Origin: Leeuwenhoekiella aequorea
GTDB lineage: Bacteria; Bacteroidota; Bacteroidia; Flavobacteriales; Flavobacteriaceae
Direction of reading: 5' to 3'
NCBI RefSeq assembly: GCF_004104375.1
Contig: NZ_QOVM01000006.1
Location: 1 to 64,000, forward strand
DNA length: 64,000 nucleotides
Positions 42,701 to 52,705 of the stretch are shown piece by piece (within the stretch, counting starts at the first letter, position 1; the number at the start of each line of letters is the position of its first letter). The translations under genes and the position numbers were made by a program. The notes below the pieces were generated by a model, which was not told the DNA's origin, did not search any database, and saw only the letters and a program-made list of their open reading frames with translations.

Positions 42701-44086
42701 TTATCAGACGTAAAATATAAAACTACCGGAAATTTAAGTGGTACAATACGACATCAGTTTTTTAGCGATTGGGAGTTAGATCTGGATGTTACTACAGATA
42801 GACTCCTCGTACTGGATACCAAGCAAGAGGACTTTGCATTGTATTACGGTACAGCCTTTATAAGTGGAGACGCGAGTTTAAAAGGTCCTACAGATGAGTT
42901 GGTAATAGACGTAACAGCCACTACTGAAAAAGGGACAGTTTTCAAAATCCCATTAAGTGATACAGAATCTTTTGGAGATAGTAGTAATATATATTTTCTA
43001 AGTCCTGAAGAAAAACAGGCCAGACTTGACGGAGAAGAAATTGTAATTAAAGAATTTAAAGGTCTGGAGCTCAATTTTGATTTAGAAGTTACTCGTGATG
43101 CTGAGGTTGAGATTGTGGTAGATGAGACAAATGGAAGTACTTTAAAGGGTCGAGGAGCCGGTTACTTGTTAATTCAGATAAATACGAATGGTAAGTTTAA
43201 TATGTTTGGTGACTTTACACCGTATGAGGGATCATATAACTTTAGATATAGTGGTGTAGTTCAAAAACAATTTGACATACTTCCTGAAGGAAAAATAAGC
43301 TGGGATGGTGAGCCTACTGAGGCATTACTCGATATTAGTGCAGTGTATAGAACACAGGCAAACCCTTCAATTTTACTAGAAAACCCATCAGTAAACCGAA
43401 AAATTCCTGTTAATGTAATTATTAATCTTGATGGTGAATTATTACAACCAGAAATCACCTTTGATTTTGAATTTCCTAATACGAGTTCGATTGTTACCTC
43501 TGAGCTTAATTACAGATTAGATAACAGAGCTACTCGCGAGCTTCAGGCTTTTTCTTTAGTGACACAAGGATCCTTCTTTAGTCAGAATGGGATTGATGCT
43601 CAATCTGCCGCCTACGGAAACTTAATAGAAACGGCTTCTGGGATATTTAATGATTTGCTTTCTGATGAGGATGGTAAATTTAGTGTAGGACTTGATTATG
43701 TTCAGGCAGATAACCGTCCAGATTTACAAACATCGGGTCGTTTTGGCTTCACACTTTCTACTCAAATTTCTAATCGGGTGATTATAAATGGTAAAGTGGG
43801 TGTGCCAGTGGGAGGAGTAAGCGAGCGTGCGGTTGTAGGTAATGTTGAGGTAAACTTTTTGCTTAATGAAGACGGCTCGCTTAGAGCAACAATATTTAAC
43901 CGTCAAACCGACATTCAATTTGTTGCTAGCGATAATGATGGTTACACACAAGGAGCCGGTATTTCTTACTCGGTAGATTTTGATACGTTTAAACAATTAA
44001 TTCAGAAAATATTTAAAGGAGAGGCTCGAGAAGTTGAAGAAGAAATTAAAATTATTCAGTCTGATTCTGACTATCCTGTTGATTAA
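39740..44086 (+). CDS. TamB-like translocation and assembly module protein
   Basis: 1448 residues or more. After an N-terminal hydrophobic segment, a long series of beta strands forms the AsmA/TamB (DUF490) groove. The C-terminal TamB domain (about 1080-1440) includes LLIQINTNGKFNMFGDFTPYEGSYNF and PEITFDFEFPNTSSIV. It spans the periplasm and helps transport lipids or assemble outer membrane proteins. The given start is TTG inside what looks like a membrane helix. The frame is open back to 39674 and encodes a fitting basic end (RIRKFRKIVTRTLF), but without ATG, GTG or TTG, so the true start may be a rare codon (ATA or ATC). Confidence 0.88.
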   Translation: MLIVIFSIPSVQTYIANKVTTSLNEKYDTQINVGKIHIKYNGFAAIKEVYIADHHNDTLIYSQEVETSLLSLKALMNSQMNLGDIALKNSKLFVKKYKGEENDNLYVFSQKFNTGAPPSTPFKLSSSEVELINMHFKFSDEDLDNPTVVDYTNLNLLAEDFKLDDVTITAQIKDLQLDAARDYHIRGLEANFKYNPDTIILKNLTLATKYSVLKGDVVLDTKDDAFQDFNNRVLFDIDFKETKISTSDLRAFYSEFGSGELLSLSGKMQGTLNDFRLSAFDLSGLSTSRIRGDVRFRNLLGDNNTFTIEGDYSQLRTSYLDLTSLLPNVLGSNLPEEFVRLGVIDLTGILNVTENTVYSKNTIQTDLGLVETDIDLKNTSNIDLATYVGMIRTESFNLGRLLQVPKLGAVTFNLLINGEGIEAATLDTHIEGVINRINYNKYNYQGITVSGDLSYPVFDGRLTIRDPNANLSFNGLIDVTEAINTYDFTAEIERIDLAKLNFLKDSTAVLKGQVVMDMQGTTVDNAAGSIVFSKASFENSNDLYEFEDFEITSTFTDSLRTITINSPDIISGEVSGNFKIGDVRSLFRNAIGSLYTNYEPQTITTDQFMDFNIQIYSKIVEVLVPGVELEPNTFVRGSVISDDSDFKLTFRSPRIKAFGVLAESINVRVDNKNPLFNTFIEADSIGSGIYGVSDFNLINVTLKDTLFMRSEFKGGPDKQDAYDLSFYHTINPDNNSVVGFKKSSLKFKNNQWFLNEADNKANKIVFSNNFQDIDVREIILSHEEERISLEGILRDSTFKDIKTNFEQVRLSHITPYVDSLSLRGLVNGNLDILQKEGVYLPNSNISINNFTINDVLMGDLDLSVKGNESLTSYKIDTRLRNDNVETLTALGTIDLGANSPAIDLDVQLRKLNLEAFSPLGGDVISAIRGFASGRAQVTGDYRNPDIDGELLLREAGLSVPYLNTNYDFKGTARVTLSDQEFKFNSVSLSDVKYKTTGNLSGTIRHQFFSDWELDLDVTTDRLLVLDTKQEDFALYYGTAFISGDASLKGPTDELVIDVTATTEKGTVFKIPLSDTESFGDSSNIYFLSPEEKQARLDGEEIVIKEFKGLELNFDLEVTRDAEVEIVVDETNGSTLKGRGAGYLLIQINTNGKFNMFGDFTPYEGSYNFRYSGVVQKQFDILPEGKISWDGEPTEALLDISAVYRTQANPSILLENPSVNRKIPVNVIINLDGELLQPEITFDFEFPNTSSIVTSELNYRLDNRATRELQAFSLVTQGSFFSQNGIDAQSAAYGNLIETASGIFNDLLSDEDGKFSVGLDYVQADNRPDLQTSGRFGFTLSTQISNRVIINGKVGVPVGGVSERAVVGNVEVNFLLNEDGSLRATIFNRQTDIQFVASDNDGYTQGAGISYSVDFDTFKQLIQKIFKGEAREVEEEIKIIQSDSDYPVD

Positions 44087-44315
44087 ATGACGTTCTAAAA
44101 TTGTAAAACGCATTAAGAATATGATATTTTCACTAGTTCTTAATTTCTGATCCTTTAAAAACTACCCAATTAGATTATAAAATTGTTAAATTTTAACGCT
44201 TACAAAAAATAGTTGTTAACGATAACGATTGAAATTAGTGATACTCTCAAATTCATTGCTAATGACTTAGGAAAGTGATTAGAGATTCCTATTTTTACTA
44301 TTCATTCAATAGTAA

Positions 44316-45302
44316 ATGGCAAAAAAAATAACAAAAATCGGAGTTCTTACTTCTGGTGGAGATTCTCCAGGAATGAATGCTGCAGTAAGATCGGTTGTAC
44401 GTACTTGTGCGTACCATAAAATTGATTGTATTGGCATATTTAGAGGATATGAAGGTTTAATTGATGGTGAGTTTGCACCTATGGATGCACGTAGTGTACG
44501 TGATATTATTAACCGGGGAGGTACAATGCTCAAGTCTGCGCGATCAGATCGCTTTAGAACACCGGAAGGGCGCAAAATTGCATATGACAATTTACAAGAA
44601 CATCATATACAGGCACTCGTAGTAATAGGAGGTGACGGTACTTTCACCGGAGGATTACTATTTAATAAGGAATATGATTTTCCAGTAATTGGTATTCCGG
44701 GAACTATAGATAATGATATTAGTGGTACAGATCGAACATTAGGTTACGATACTGCCCTCAACACCGCTGTAGAAGCGATTGATAAAATACGTGATACTGC
44801 CAGCTCGCATAACCGACTTTTCTTTGTGGAGGTTATGGGAAGAGATGTAGGTCACATTGCTTTAAACGCCGGAGTAGGTGCTGGAGCAGAAGAAATTTTG
44901 ATTCCTGAAGAAAATCTTGGACTAGAGCGCTTGTTAGAGTCTTTACTACGTAGTAAAGCAAGCGGTAAAATGTCTAGTATTGTAGTAGTCGCTGAAGGCG
45001 ATAAGACTGGGAAAAACGTTTTTGAGCTTAAAGACTACGTCGATGAGCACTTAGAAGGTTATGATGTACGTGTTGCAGTCTTAGGGCATATGCAGCGAGG
45101 AGGATCACCTAGTTGTTATGACCGTGTACTTGCCAGTAGAATGGGAGTGAAGGCAGTAGAATCTTTACTAGAAGGCGAAAGTAATTATATGGTAGGTATA
45201 CAACATGAAAAAATGGTTTTATATCCTATAGAGAAAGCCATCAAAGGAAAAACTGAAATTAACAAAGAGCTTGTGCGTGTGTCTGAAATAATGACCACAT
45301 AA
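44316..45302 (+). CDS. pfkA: 6-phosphofructokinase
   Basis: 328 residues, ATP-dependent group A1. ATP site GVLTSGGDSPGMNAAVR, GGDGTFTGG, substrate segment PGTIDNDISGTD (catalytic Asp), EVMGRDVGHIAL and LGHMQRGGSPSCYDR are all intact. It commits fructose-6-phosphate to glycolysis. Followed after 28 bases by gap, forming a glycolytic operon with a strong terminator after gap. Confidence 0.96.
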   Translation: MAKKITKIGVLTSGGDSPGMNAAVRSVVRTCAYHKIDCIGIFRGYEGLIDGEFAPMDARSVRDIINRGGTMLKSARSDRFRTPEGRKIAYDNLQEHHIQALVVIGGDGTFTGGLLFNKEYDFPVIGIPGTIDNDISGTDRTLGYDTALNTAVEAIDKIRDTASSHNRLFFVEVMGRDVGHIALNAGVGAGAEEILIPEENLGLERLLESLLRSKASGKMSSIVVVAEGDKTGKNVFELKDYVDEHLEGYDVRVAVLGHMQRGGSPSCYDRVLASRMGVKAVESLLEGESNYMVGIQHEKMVLYPIEKAIKGKTEINKELVRVSEIMTT

Positions 45303-45324
45303 TATTAATTCTAATTAAAAGTAA

Positions 45325-46332
<1,008 letters not shown>

Positions 46333-46349
46333 TCGACTTATAATTTTTA

Positions 46350-46387
46350 AGCCCTTTAATTCATATTTGAATTAAAGGGCTTTTTTT
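46350..46387 (+). terminator. Terminator of the pfkA-gap operon
   Basis: A perfect 12-bp stem GCCCTTTAATTC/GAATTAAAGGGC with six-base loop and seven T. It lies 18 bases after the gap stop. Confidence 0.92.
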
Positions 46388-46406
46388 AACTCTTACATCA
46401 AAACAT

Positions 46407-47267
46407 ATGATATTATTAGTAGATAGCGGATCAACGAAGACAGATTGGATCGCATTGAATGCTGAGGGGGCTGAGATTTTTCAAACACAGACTTTTGGTT
46501 TAAATCCACAAGTGTTGTCTGCTGAAATTTTAACCGAAAGAATAATCAATAATTACGAACTGTATAAGCATCGTCACGAAGTGACTCATGTTTACTTTTA
46601 CGGTGCAGGCTGTGGTACTACTAAGCCTAAGGAATTGATTAAAGGTGTTTTTGATGAATTTTTTGACAAAGCGCAGCTTATAGATATAAAAGAAGATACT
46701 TATGCTGCTCTTTACGCTACTACTAAAAAAAATGAACCAGGTATTGTATGTATAATTGGTACCGGCTCTAATTGTAGTTTATACGATGGAGAAAATATAG
46801 AACAAAAAGTTACTTCTCTAGGGTATATCTTAATGGATGATGGTAGTGGTAATTATTTTGGACGCCAGCTATTGCGGGATTTCCATTTCAATAAAATTCC
46901 GAAGGAACTTGCTTATGAATTTGCTAAGCAGTTTGACCTTACTGCAGAGAGTATAAAGAATCATTTATATAAAATGCCAAACCCCAATACGTATTTGGCA
47001 CAATTTGCACGTTTCTTAATTACAAACAAAGATCACGAGTATTGCAAAAAACTTATTCGTAAGGGCTTTAAATTATTTATAGAGCATCAAATACTTCAAT
47101 TTAAAAATGCTAAAGAAATTCCTGTGCATTTTGTAGGTTCTATTTCATTCTACTTGCAGGATGAGTTGCGAGACTTATTGAAAGAATATGACTTGAAGAT
47201 AGGTAAAGTTTTGAAAAGACCTATCGAAGGTTTAGTTGCTTATCACAAGAACTATATAATGATATAA
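46407..47267 (+). CDS. BadF/BadG-family kinase, likely N-acetylglucosamine kinase
   Basis: 286 residues of the ASKHA sugar kinase fold. The phosphate loop is LLVDSGSTKTDWIAL at the N-terminus, with the second phosphate motif GTGSNCSLYDG (about 117-127), DDGSGNYFGRQLL and a C-terminal adenosine motif FVGSISFYL. Annotated relatives phosphorylate N-acetylglucosamine, consistent with peptidoglycan recycling and with the NagZ-like protein at 56007-58928. The precise sugar is an inference. Confidence 0.85.
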   Translation: MILLVDSGSTKTDWIALNAEGAEIFQTQTFGLNPQVLSAEILTERIINNYELYKHRHEVTHVYFYGAGCGTTKPKELIKGVFDEFFDKAQLIDIKEDTYAALYATTKKNEPGIVCIIGTGSNCSLYDGENIEQKVTSLGYILMDDGSGNYFGRQLLRDFHFNKIPKELAYEFAKQFDLTAESIKNHLYKMPNPNTYLAQFARFLITNKDHEYCKKLIRKGFKLFIEHQILQFKNAKEIPVHFVGSISFYLQDELRDLLKEYDLKIGKVLKRPIEGLVAYHKNYIMI

Positions 47268-47285
47268 GTATCTTTATATCAAAAT

Positions 47286-47322
47286 AAAAAAGCTGCTAAG
47301 AATCGTTCTTGGCAGCTTTTTT
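47286..47322. terminator. Bidirectional terminator
   Basis: Stem AAAAAGCTGCTAAGAA with TTCTTGGCAGCTTTTT (one G-T pair), loop TCG, between the convergent kinase and RidA genes. Confidence 0.85.
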
Positions 47323-47341
47323 ATTTAAGGTTATTAGTTGA

Positions 47342-47722
47342 TTACTTAACAGCAATCATTGATATCTCTACGTTTACAAATTTTGGCAAATTAGCCACTT
47401 CTACAGTTTCTCTAGCCGGTGCAGTATCTTCATTAAAAGCGGTAGCATAAACCGTATTTACTCCTGCAAAGCTATTCATATCGCTTAAAAATATAGAGCT
47501 CTTCACCACATTTTCAAACGTTAGTCCTGCTTCAGTTAAAATAGCTTCCAGATTTTGCATCACCATTTTTGTTTCAGCAGCAATATCGCCACTTACTAAT
47601 TCACCAGTTTTAGGATCTAATGGTATTTGTCCGCTAATGTATAGTGTATCTCCGGCAAATACAGCTTGGTTGTAAGGTCCTATAGGTGCCGGTGCATTTG
47701 TTGTGCTAATTATTTTTTTCAT
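47342..47722 (-). CDS. RidA-family reactive intermediate deaminase
   Basis: 126 residues, YjgF/RidA fold. It hydrolyses reactive 2-aminoacrylate-type enamines and imines made by PLP enzymes. Signatures are GPYNQAVFAGDTLYISGQIPL at the N-terminus and the catalytic Arg and Glu in the APARETVEVANLPK segment. Trimeric cytosolic enzyme in this family. 23 bases after the lptD stop on the same strand, so they are likely co-transcribed, although functionally unrelated. Confidence 0.93.
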   Translation of the reverse strand: MKKIISTTNAPAPIGPYNQAVFAGDTLYISGQIPLDPKTGELVSGDIAAETKMVMQNLEAILTEAGLTFENVVKSSIFLSDMNSFAGVNTVYATAFNEDTAPARETVEVANLPKFVNVEISMIAVK

Positions 47723-47745
47723 AACGCTATATAATTAAGTTTGAC

Positions 47746-50454
47746 TTACAGATTTTGATCTGGAGAACGACGTTTTTCGTATTTAAGATCACTTAATACA
47801 CTTGATTTAATACCTATAAAAAAGTTCCAGGATGCATAGGTTCCGAAGGGAGTCCATGCAAAAGTCATATTAAAACTTTCTAGATCTCTCGCAAAACGTA
47901 ACTGGGTGGGTGTAAATTTTCCTGTAGTTAGATCTATACCAGATGAAGCACCTACAAACCAGCGTTCCCCTAATTCTACATCACCACTAAAGTTTACGGC
48001 GTGAGAAGTAATCATATCTTGACGTGTGAGATTGCCATAATTAACATTATAATTCACACGTAAGTTCCAGGGGATTTTATAATTGTAAAGTTCGCGCTTT
48101 ACATCTTCCTCCTCATCCTCTTCCTTATTATTAAATTTATTACGTAATTGATCACCATCTTCTCCTAGCAGATTATCACGACGTGCCCCATTACGAGCCG
48201 TCTGCGTGTCTTCATCATTAGAATTTTTCTCAAAACTCTTACTGCTAAATGCATAGCTGAAGTTTGCACTTGCATTGGTCAATCGAAAAAGACTACCTCC
48301 ATTTTCGATATTTAACTTGTCTATTCGCTGGTTATTATTATTAAGAGCGTAAGGATCAAGAGTAGTATTAAAATTGATACTTAATTTATTTTGAATAATA
48401 GGAATAGTTCCTCTCACTGAAATTGGACTCAATCGTAGACTATCTGCCAGAAAATTATAGTTAGTAGAAACAGCAAGATTGCTTATTAAATCTATTTTCT
48501 TGGGCTCTACAGCAGTACTATCTCGATCTCTAACTTTTGCTTCTAAGGTGTTATTAATGGTAAGACTAACACCGCTCGAACTAAAGTTACCCGGAGCACC
48601 ATAGAAACCACCATCAAATCTGGAGTAGGTCACTTCACGAGTTAAATCTCCGTTAGGATCATCTAATTCAGGAGCTAAAAATGTCTCATAATATTGATCA
48701 AAGGCAGGATTGTAATTAAAAGATACCGACGGTTTTATTACGTGGCGAATAGCTTGAATTTTTTTGTCCTCGCCAAAGTTAAACTGACCATATAAAGTGG
48801 TACCTAAACTCGTACTGAAGTTATAGGTGCGAAAGGAATCAAATCCATTTACTGTATCCAGTACAATCTCCCGTTGCTCTGTATCAAAACTCTGGTTTAT
48901 AGTTTCAAATACCCAACTTTCCTGATAGTTTGTACTTGCAGAAACACTTAGATGCTTAAATAATTTAAAGTTTGTTGTTAACGGTATGCTATGTTGTACC
49001 CCTAGTTCTGCGTCCCTAAACATTTGCGCAGTAAAAAAGAGACTGTCTGTAGTTACAAAACGATTTTCTCCACTACCTGAATAGTTGAAGTTTATATTTT
49101 CTATAATCCCTTTTTTAGAACCTGTTTTTGGCGCAAAAGGATAAATACGATCTACGTTAACCTGTAAACTAGGTAACGTCATATTAATAATTTGAGTTTG
49201 TGTATTCTGAGTATGTCTCGCTGTTAATGCAAGGTTTACCTGCGGAACAGTTTGAAAAGTTTTAGAATAAGAAACAGACGAACTCAAGGTATTTGTAAGT
49301 CGGCTAGCAACGTTATCGATATTTGTTGACTGTCTAAAATAATCACTACTTCCCAAGTTTACAGAAGCTGAAAACCGCGAATTAGGGCTGGATTTAGTGT
49401 CTTGACTATGTGACCACTGAATATTATAGGTATTGGTTTCAGAAAAATCAGGTAGCCCACGTTCACTCGTAAGTAAATGTTCATATCTAATATTCACATT
49501 ACCGCTAAACTTATAACGTTTACGATAGGCACTACTTCCGCGTAATGCATAACTACCATTTGTATAATAATCTCCGGTTAGAGTAAGATCTGCGTAATCA
49601 TTAATTGCAAAATAGTAACCCCCATTTTGAAGAAAATAGCCGCGTTCATTATTTTCTCCAGGAGAAGGCATAATAAATCCGGAGACACTGGTTTCTTTTT
49701 CCATTGGGAAATAGGCAAAGGGTACTCCTAACGGAATGGGAACATCATATACAAACATGTTTACCAGACCAGTAACAATCTTTTTTCCGGGAACAAATTT
49801 TACTTTCCGTGCATAAAAATAGTATTCGGGATCTTCCTCATTTTCACTAGTAGTAAAACGCACATTGCGCATAAATACTACTGAATCGTTAACACGTTTA
49901 CTAACCTCATTTTTTATATAAAATTCTTGCTGTTTTGTGCGCGAACCATAAATGAGTGCCTTTTCAGTTTTGAAATTATACTTAATAGAATCAGGCTCTA
50001 CCGTATTCTGAGCTTGTACAAATACGGGGCCTTGTGTATATACACCAGCAGAATCTAAAATTCCTTTAGCAAATACTACATTGTTTGTATTATCTACAAT
50101 TATTTGACCCGCTTTAATATTTATATCTGTATAATTTATCTCTGCCTCGTTGTACAAATACAATTTATTTGAGCGCCTATCAAACTTAGAATAATCGGTG
50201 GCACTGTATTTGACAATTGCTGTTAATGGTTCACGAGGAGGTTTTATGCTGTCTGTTTGGGTGCTATCGCGTTGAGAAGCCGGTAACATTCCTGTTAATG
50301 TGCTGCCTTGAGGCTTGTTTGTAATTTGTTTATAAGACGTGTCTGCGGGAATTGATCTTAACGTATTTACCGATATCTCCTGAGCTTGTAAAGCTCCGCA
50401 GCAGATAAGCAATACGCCTAGAATTTGCAGTACGATAAGGATCTTTGTTCGCAA
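47746..50454 (-). CDS. LptD-like LPS assembly outer membrane protein
   Basis: About 902 residues. A signal peptide (MRTKILIVLQILGVLLICCG, cleaved after ALQAQ) precedes an LptA/OstA-like beta domain (about 90-230; INIKAGQIIVDNTNNVVFAKG, GSRTKQQEFYIKN) and a large C-terminal beta barrel. It places lipopolysaccharide in the outer leaflet. The open frame extends 14 codons upstream to a TTG at 50496, but the -7 box lies only seven bases before that codon, so I prefer the TTG at 50454, which gives a proper signal peptide. Working partner of the LptG-like protein at 23767-24843. Confidence 0.88.
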   Translation of the reverse strand: MRTKILIVLQILGVLLICCGALQAQEISVNTLRSIPADTSYKQITNKPQGSTLTGMLPASQRDSTQTDSIKPPREPLTAIVKYSATDYSKFDRRSNKLYLYNEAEINYTDINIKAGQIIVDNTNNVVFAKGILDSAGVYTQGPVFVQAQNTVEPDSIKYNFKTEKALIYGSRTKQQEFYIKNEVSKRVNDSVVFMRNVRFTTSENEEDPEYYFYARKVKFVPGKKIVTGLVNMFVYDVPIPLGVPFAYFPMEKETSVSGFIMPSPGENNERGYFLQNGGYYFAINDYADLTLTGDYYTNGSYALRGSSAYRKRYKFSGNVNIRYEHLLTSERGLPDFSETNTYNIQWSHSQDTKSSPNSRFSASVNLGSSDYFRQSTNIDNVASRLTNTLSSSVSYSKTFQTVPQVNLALTARHTQNTQTQIINMTLPSLQVNVDRIYPFAPKTGSKKGIIENINFNYSGSGENRFVTTDSLFFTAQMFRDAELGVQHSIPLTTNFKLFKHLSVSASTNYQESWVFETINQSFDTEQREIVLDTVNGFDSFRTYNFSTSLGTTLYGQFNFGEDKKIQAIRHVIKPSVSFNYNPAFDQYYETFLAPELDDPNGDLTREVTYSRFDGGFYGAPGNFSSSGVSLTINNTLEAKVRDRDSTAVEPKKIDLISNLAVSTNYNFLADSLRLSPISVRGTIPIIQNKLSINFNTTLDPYALNNNNQRIDKLNIENGGSLFRLTNASANFSYAFSSKSFEKNSNDEDTQTARNGARRDNLLGEDGDQLRNKFNNKEEDEEEDVKRELYNYKIPWNLRVNYNVNYGNLTRQDMITSHAVNFSGDVELGERWFVGASSGIDLTTGKFTPTQLRFARDLESFNMTFAWTPFGTYASWNFFIGIKSSVLSDLKYEKRRSPDQNL

Positions 50455-50501
50455 TGGGATTAATACTATTTTTGTAAATGAAAGGGCAAAAACCAATATG
50501 C

Positions 50502-50509
50502 CAAAATTA
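50502..50509 (-). promoter_or_regulatory. -7 element of lptD
   Basis: On the minus strand TAATTTTG matches TAnnTTTG. It places the transcript start close to 50496, which supports the downstream TTG at 50454 as the lptD start. Confidence 0.5.
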
Positions 50510-50592
50510 CATCTATTTTTTAGAAGCCATTAACAATGCAGATTAAAAATGGCTTTGTAAAATTGTAAGACTTTAAATGACGTTCCCCAAAT

Positions 50593-51672
50593 ATGAAAAC
50601 GAATATATCCTATATAATTGTATTAAGCCTTATTTTGTTCTGTGGCAATGCATTTTCTAATGATAAACCGGTTGATAGCAAGCGATTTGTAGTTGTTATA
50701 GATGCTGGTCATGGTGGGAAAGATCCAGGTAAACCATCAAAAACGGGGGTGAGAGAAAAGGATGTTGCGCTCAAGATAGCCTTGCTATTAGGTGAAGAAT
50801 TGAGTAAAAATCGTGAGATCGAAGTTATTTATACCCGAAAAACAGATGTTTTTGTCGAATTAGACCGTCGTGGTGAAATAGCGAATAAAGCAAAAGCAGA
50901 TCTTTTTATTTCCATTCATTGTAATGCACACACCTCTCAGGCTTCGGGAGCAGAAACGTATGTTTTGGGATTACACCGAAACAATACCAATTTTGAAGTT
51001 GCAAAAGCAGAGAATGAGGTGATCTTTTTAGAGGATAATTATGAAGAGAAATATGCTCAATATAATTTAAACTCCCCAGAGTCTCTAATCGGTCTTACTC
51101 TAATGCAGGAAGAATTTCTGGATCAGAGCATTCAATTAGCAAGTTTAGTTCAGGATAATTTTAGGGAAAAACTAAACCGTAAGGATCGAAGTGTAAAACA
51201 AGCGGGTTTTGTTGTTTTACATCAAACAGTTATGCCCAGTATTCTTATTGAAACAGGTTTTATTACAAATAATGAAGAAGGTAGATATTTAAATTCGTCT
51301 TCAGGGCAGCGTGAAATAGCACATGCAATTGCTACTGCTATTGAAGAATATCGAGAAAATGTAAGCGCAAATGACTTTTTGGGCATTTCAAAAGTAGTAC
51401 CTGCTGTAGAAGTCAAAGATGTGGTTTCCGAAGATACTAATTATAAGGTACAGATTGCTGCTAGTAGTAAGAACGTAGAAGCAAAAGCTTACAATTTTAA
51501 AGGTTTGCCAGAAATTTCAAAAGAGAAAGAAGGGCGTCTTTACAAATATTACTATGGTGACACTTCTAATTACAGTGAGATACAGCGCAAACTATCTGAA
51601 GCAAAATCAAAAGGATATAAAACGGCTTACATTGTTTCCTTCAAAAATGGGGTGAAGACAATCTTAAACTAA
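50593..51672 (+). CDS. N-acetylmuramoyl-L-alanine amidase (Amidase_3)
   Basis: 359 residues. Signal peptide about 1-22, then the zinc amidase domain (about 32-245): VIDAGHGGKDPGKP (first His), RGEIANKAKADLFISIHCNA (second His), and ILIETGFITNNEEG with the catalytic Glu. The C-terminal 80 residues (NYKVQIAASSKN to YIVSFKNGVKTI) form an SPOR-like fold, which binds denuded septal glycan. It cleaves peptidoglycan during division. Divergent from lptD. Confidence 0.92.
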   Translation: MKTNISYIIVLSLILFCGNAFSNDKPVDSKRFVVVIDAGHGGKDPGKPSKTGVREKDVALKIALLLGEELSKNREIEVIYTRKTDVFVELDRRGEIANKAKADLFISIHCNAHTSQASGAETYVLGLHRNNTNFEVAKAENEVIFLEDNYEEKYAQYNLNSPESLIGLTLMQEEFLDQSIQLASLVQDNFREKLNRKDRSVKQAGFVVLHQTVMPSILIETGFITNNEEGRYLNSSSGQREIAHAIATAIEEYRENVSANDFLGISKVVPAVEVKDVVSEDTNYKVQIAASSKNVEAKAYNFKGLPEISKEKEGRLYKYYYGDTSNYSEIQRKLSEAKSKGYKTAYIVSFKNGVKTILN

Positions 51673-51749
51673 GTTATAAATAAAAGTTAGCGCCGTAAGT
51701 CCTAATAGATTTTATTCCTAAATTTGGAATTCATTAAAAATAGTGCACA

Positions 51750-52700
51750 TTGAACATTTCTAGAGAAGTAAAAACAGGTCTGTTAGCGGTTGTGGCTATA
51801 GGTCTTTTGATTTTTGGATATAGCTTTTTAAAAGGCAACAATCTTCTAAATAATGATCGTACTTACTACGCGATTTATGACAATGTCGAAGGTCTTTCAC
51901 CCGGTTCTAGTGTTACTATTAATGGTCTTGCTGTAGGTAAAGTCCTTTCTATAGATTTTGCAGATCAACGCGGAAAATTATTAGTTACATTTAATGTAAA
52001 AAATGATTTTAAATTCTCGACGAGTAGTAAAGCACAAATATATGGTGGTGGTCTCATAGGAGGTAAGTCACTTTCTATTGTTCCTGATTACGAGCGGGGA
52101 GAAGTAGCAAAATCTGGAGATACTTTAGAAGGAACTATTGATGAGGGAATTTTTGAGCTAGTGAATGAGCGTCTAACTCCGTTACAGAAAAAAGTAGAAT
52201 CTGTGATTAACAGTACCGATTCTGTACTTACGGGTGTAGCTGATGTTCTTGATAAAGACACTCGAAAAAACTTACGAATTGCAATAGCGGATATCAGTCA
52301 AACAGCTTCTTCATTTAAGCAAGCTTCTCAAAATTTAAATACGTTGTTAGCAGATAATGATCAGAAATTGAGCCGTACATTTACAAATCTAGATGAAATG
52401 TCTGCCAATTTTAATCAAATGAGTGATAGTTTATCGCAGGTAAATGTGGGGCAGCTAGTAACGAAAATGGAAAATATGATTGCTGAAGTAGAGAGTATTA
52501 CTTCAAAAATAGATAACGGCGAAGGTAGTCTGGGTCAATTTATTAATGATAAGCAGATGTATAATAACCTTGAACGTGCTACTAAGCAGATGGAGGAACT
52601 TATGCAGGACATCAAGCTAAATCCTAAACGTTACGTACATTTTTCAGTTTTCGGAAAAAATCCGGGTCCATATAATGAACCGAAAGATTCACTTAAATAA
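51750..52700 (+). CDS. MlaD-family (MCE domain) lipid transport protein
   Basis: 316 residues, TTG start. One N-terminal membrane segment (about 8-26: KTGLLAVVAIGLLIFGYSFL), the MCE domain (about 35-115: YYAIYDNVEGLSPGSSVTIN, LAVGKVLSIDF) and a long helical tail (120-290) with amphipathic repeats. MCE proteins form hexameric channels that move phospholipids between inner and outer membranes. The MlaE and MlaF partners are not in the window. Situated with lptD and the amidase, a conserved envelope grouping. Five bases before the Fe-S protein gene. Confidence 0.9.
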   Translation: MNISREVKTGLLAVVAIGLLIFGYSFLKGNNLLNNDRTYYAIYDNVEGLSPGSSVTINGLAVGKVLSIDFADQRGKLLVTFNVKNDFKFSTSSKAQIYGGGLIGGKSLSIVPDYERGEVAKSGDTLEGTIDEGIFELVNERLTPLQKKVESVINSTDSVLTGVADVLDKDTRKNLRIAIADISQTASSFKQASQNLNTLLADNDQKLSRTFTNLDEMSANFNQMSDSLSQVNVGQLVTKMENMIAEVESITSKIDNGEGSLGQFINDKQMYNNLERATKQMEELMQDIKLNPKRYVHFSVFGKNPGPYNEPKDSLK

Positions 52701-52705
52701 ATTTC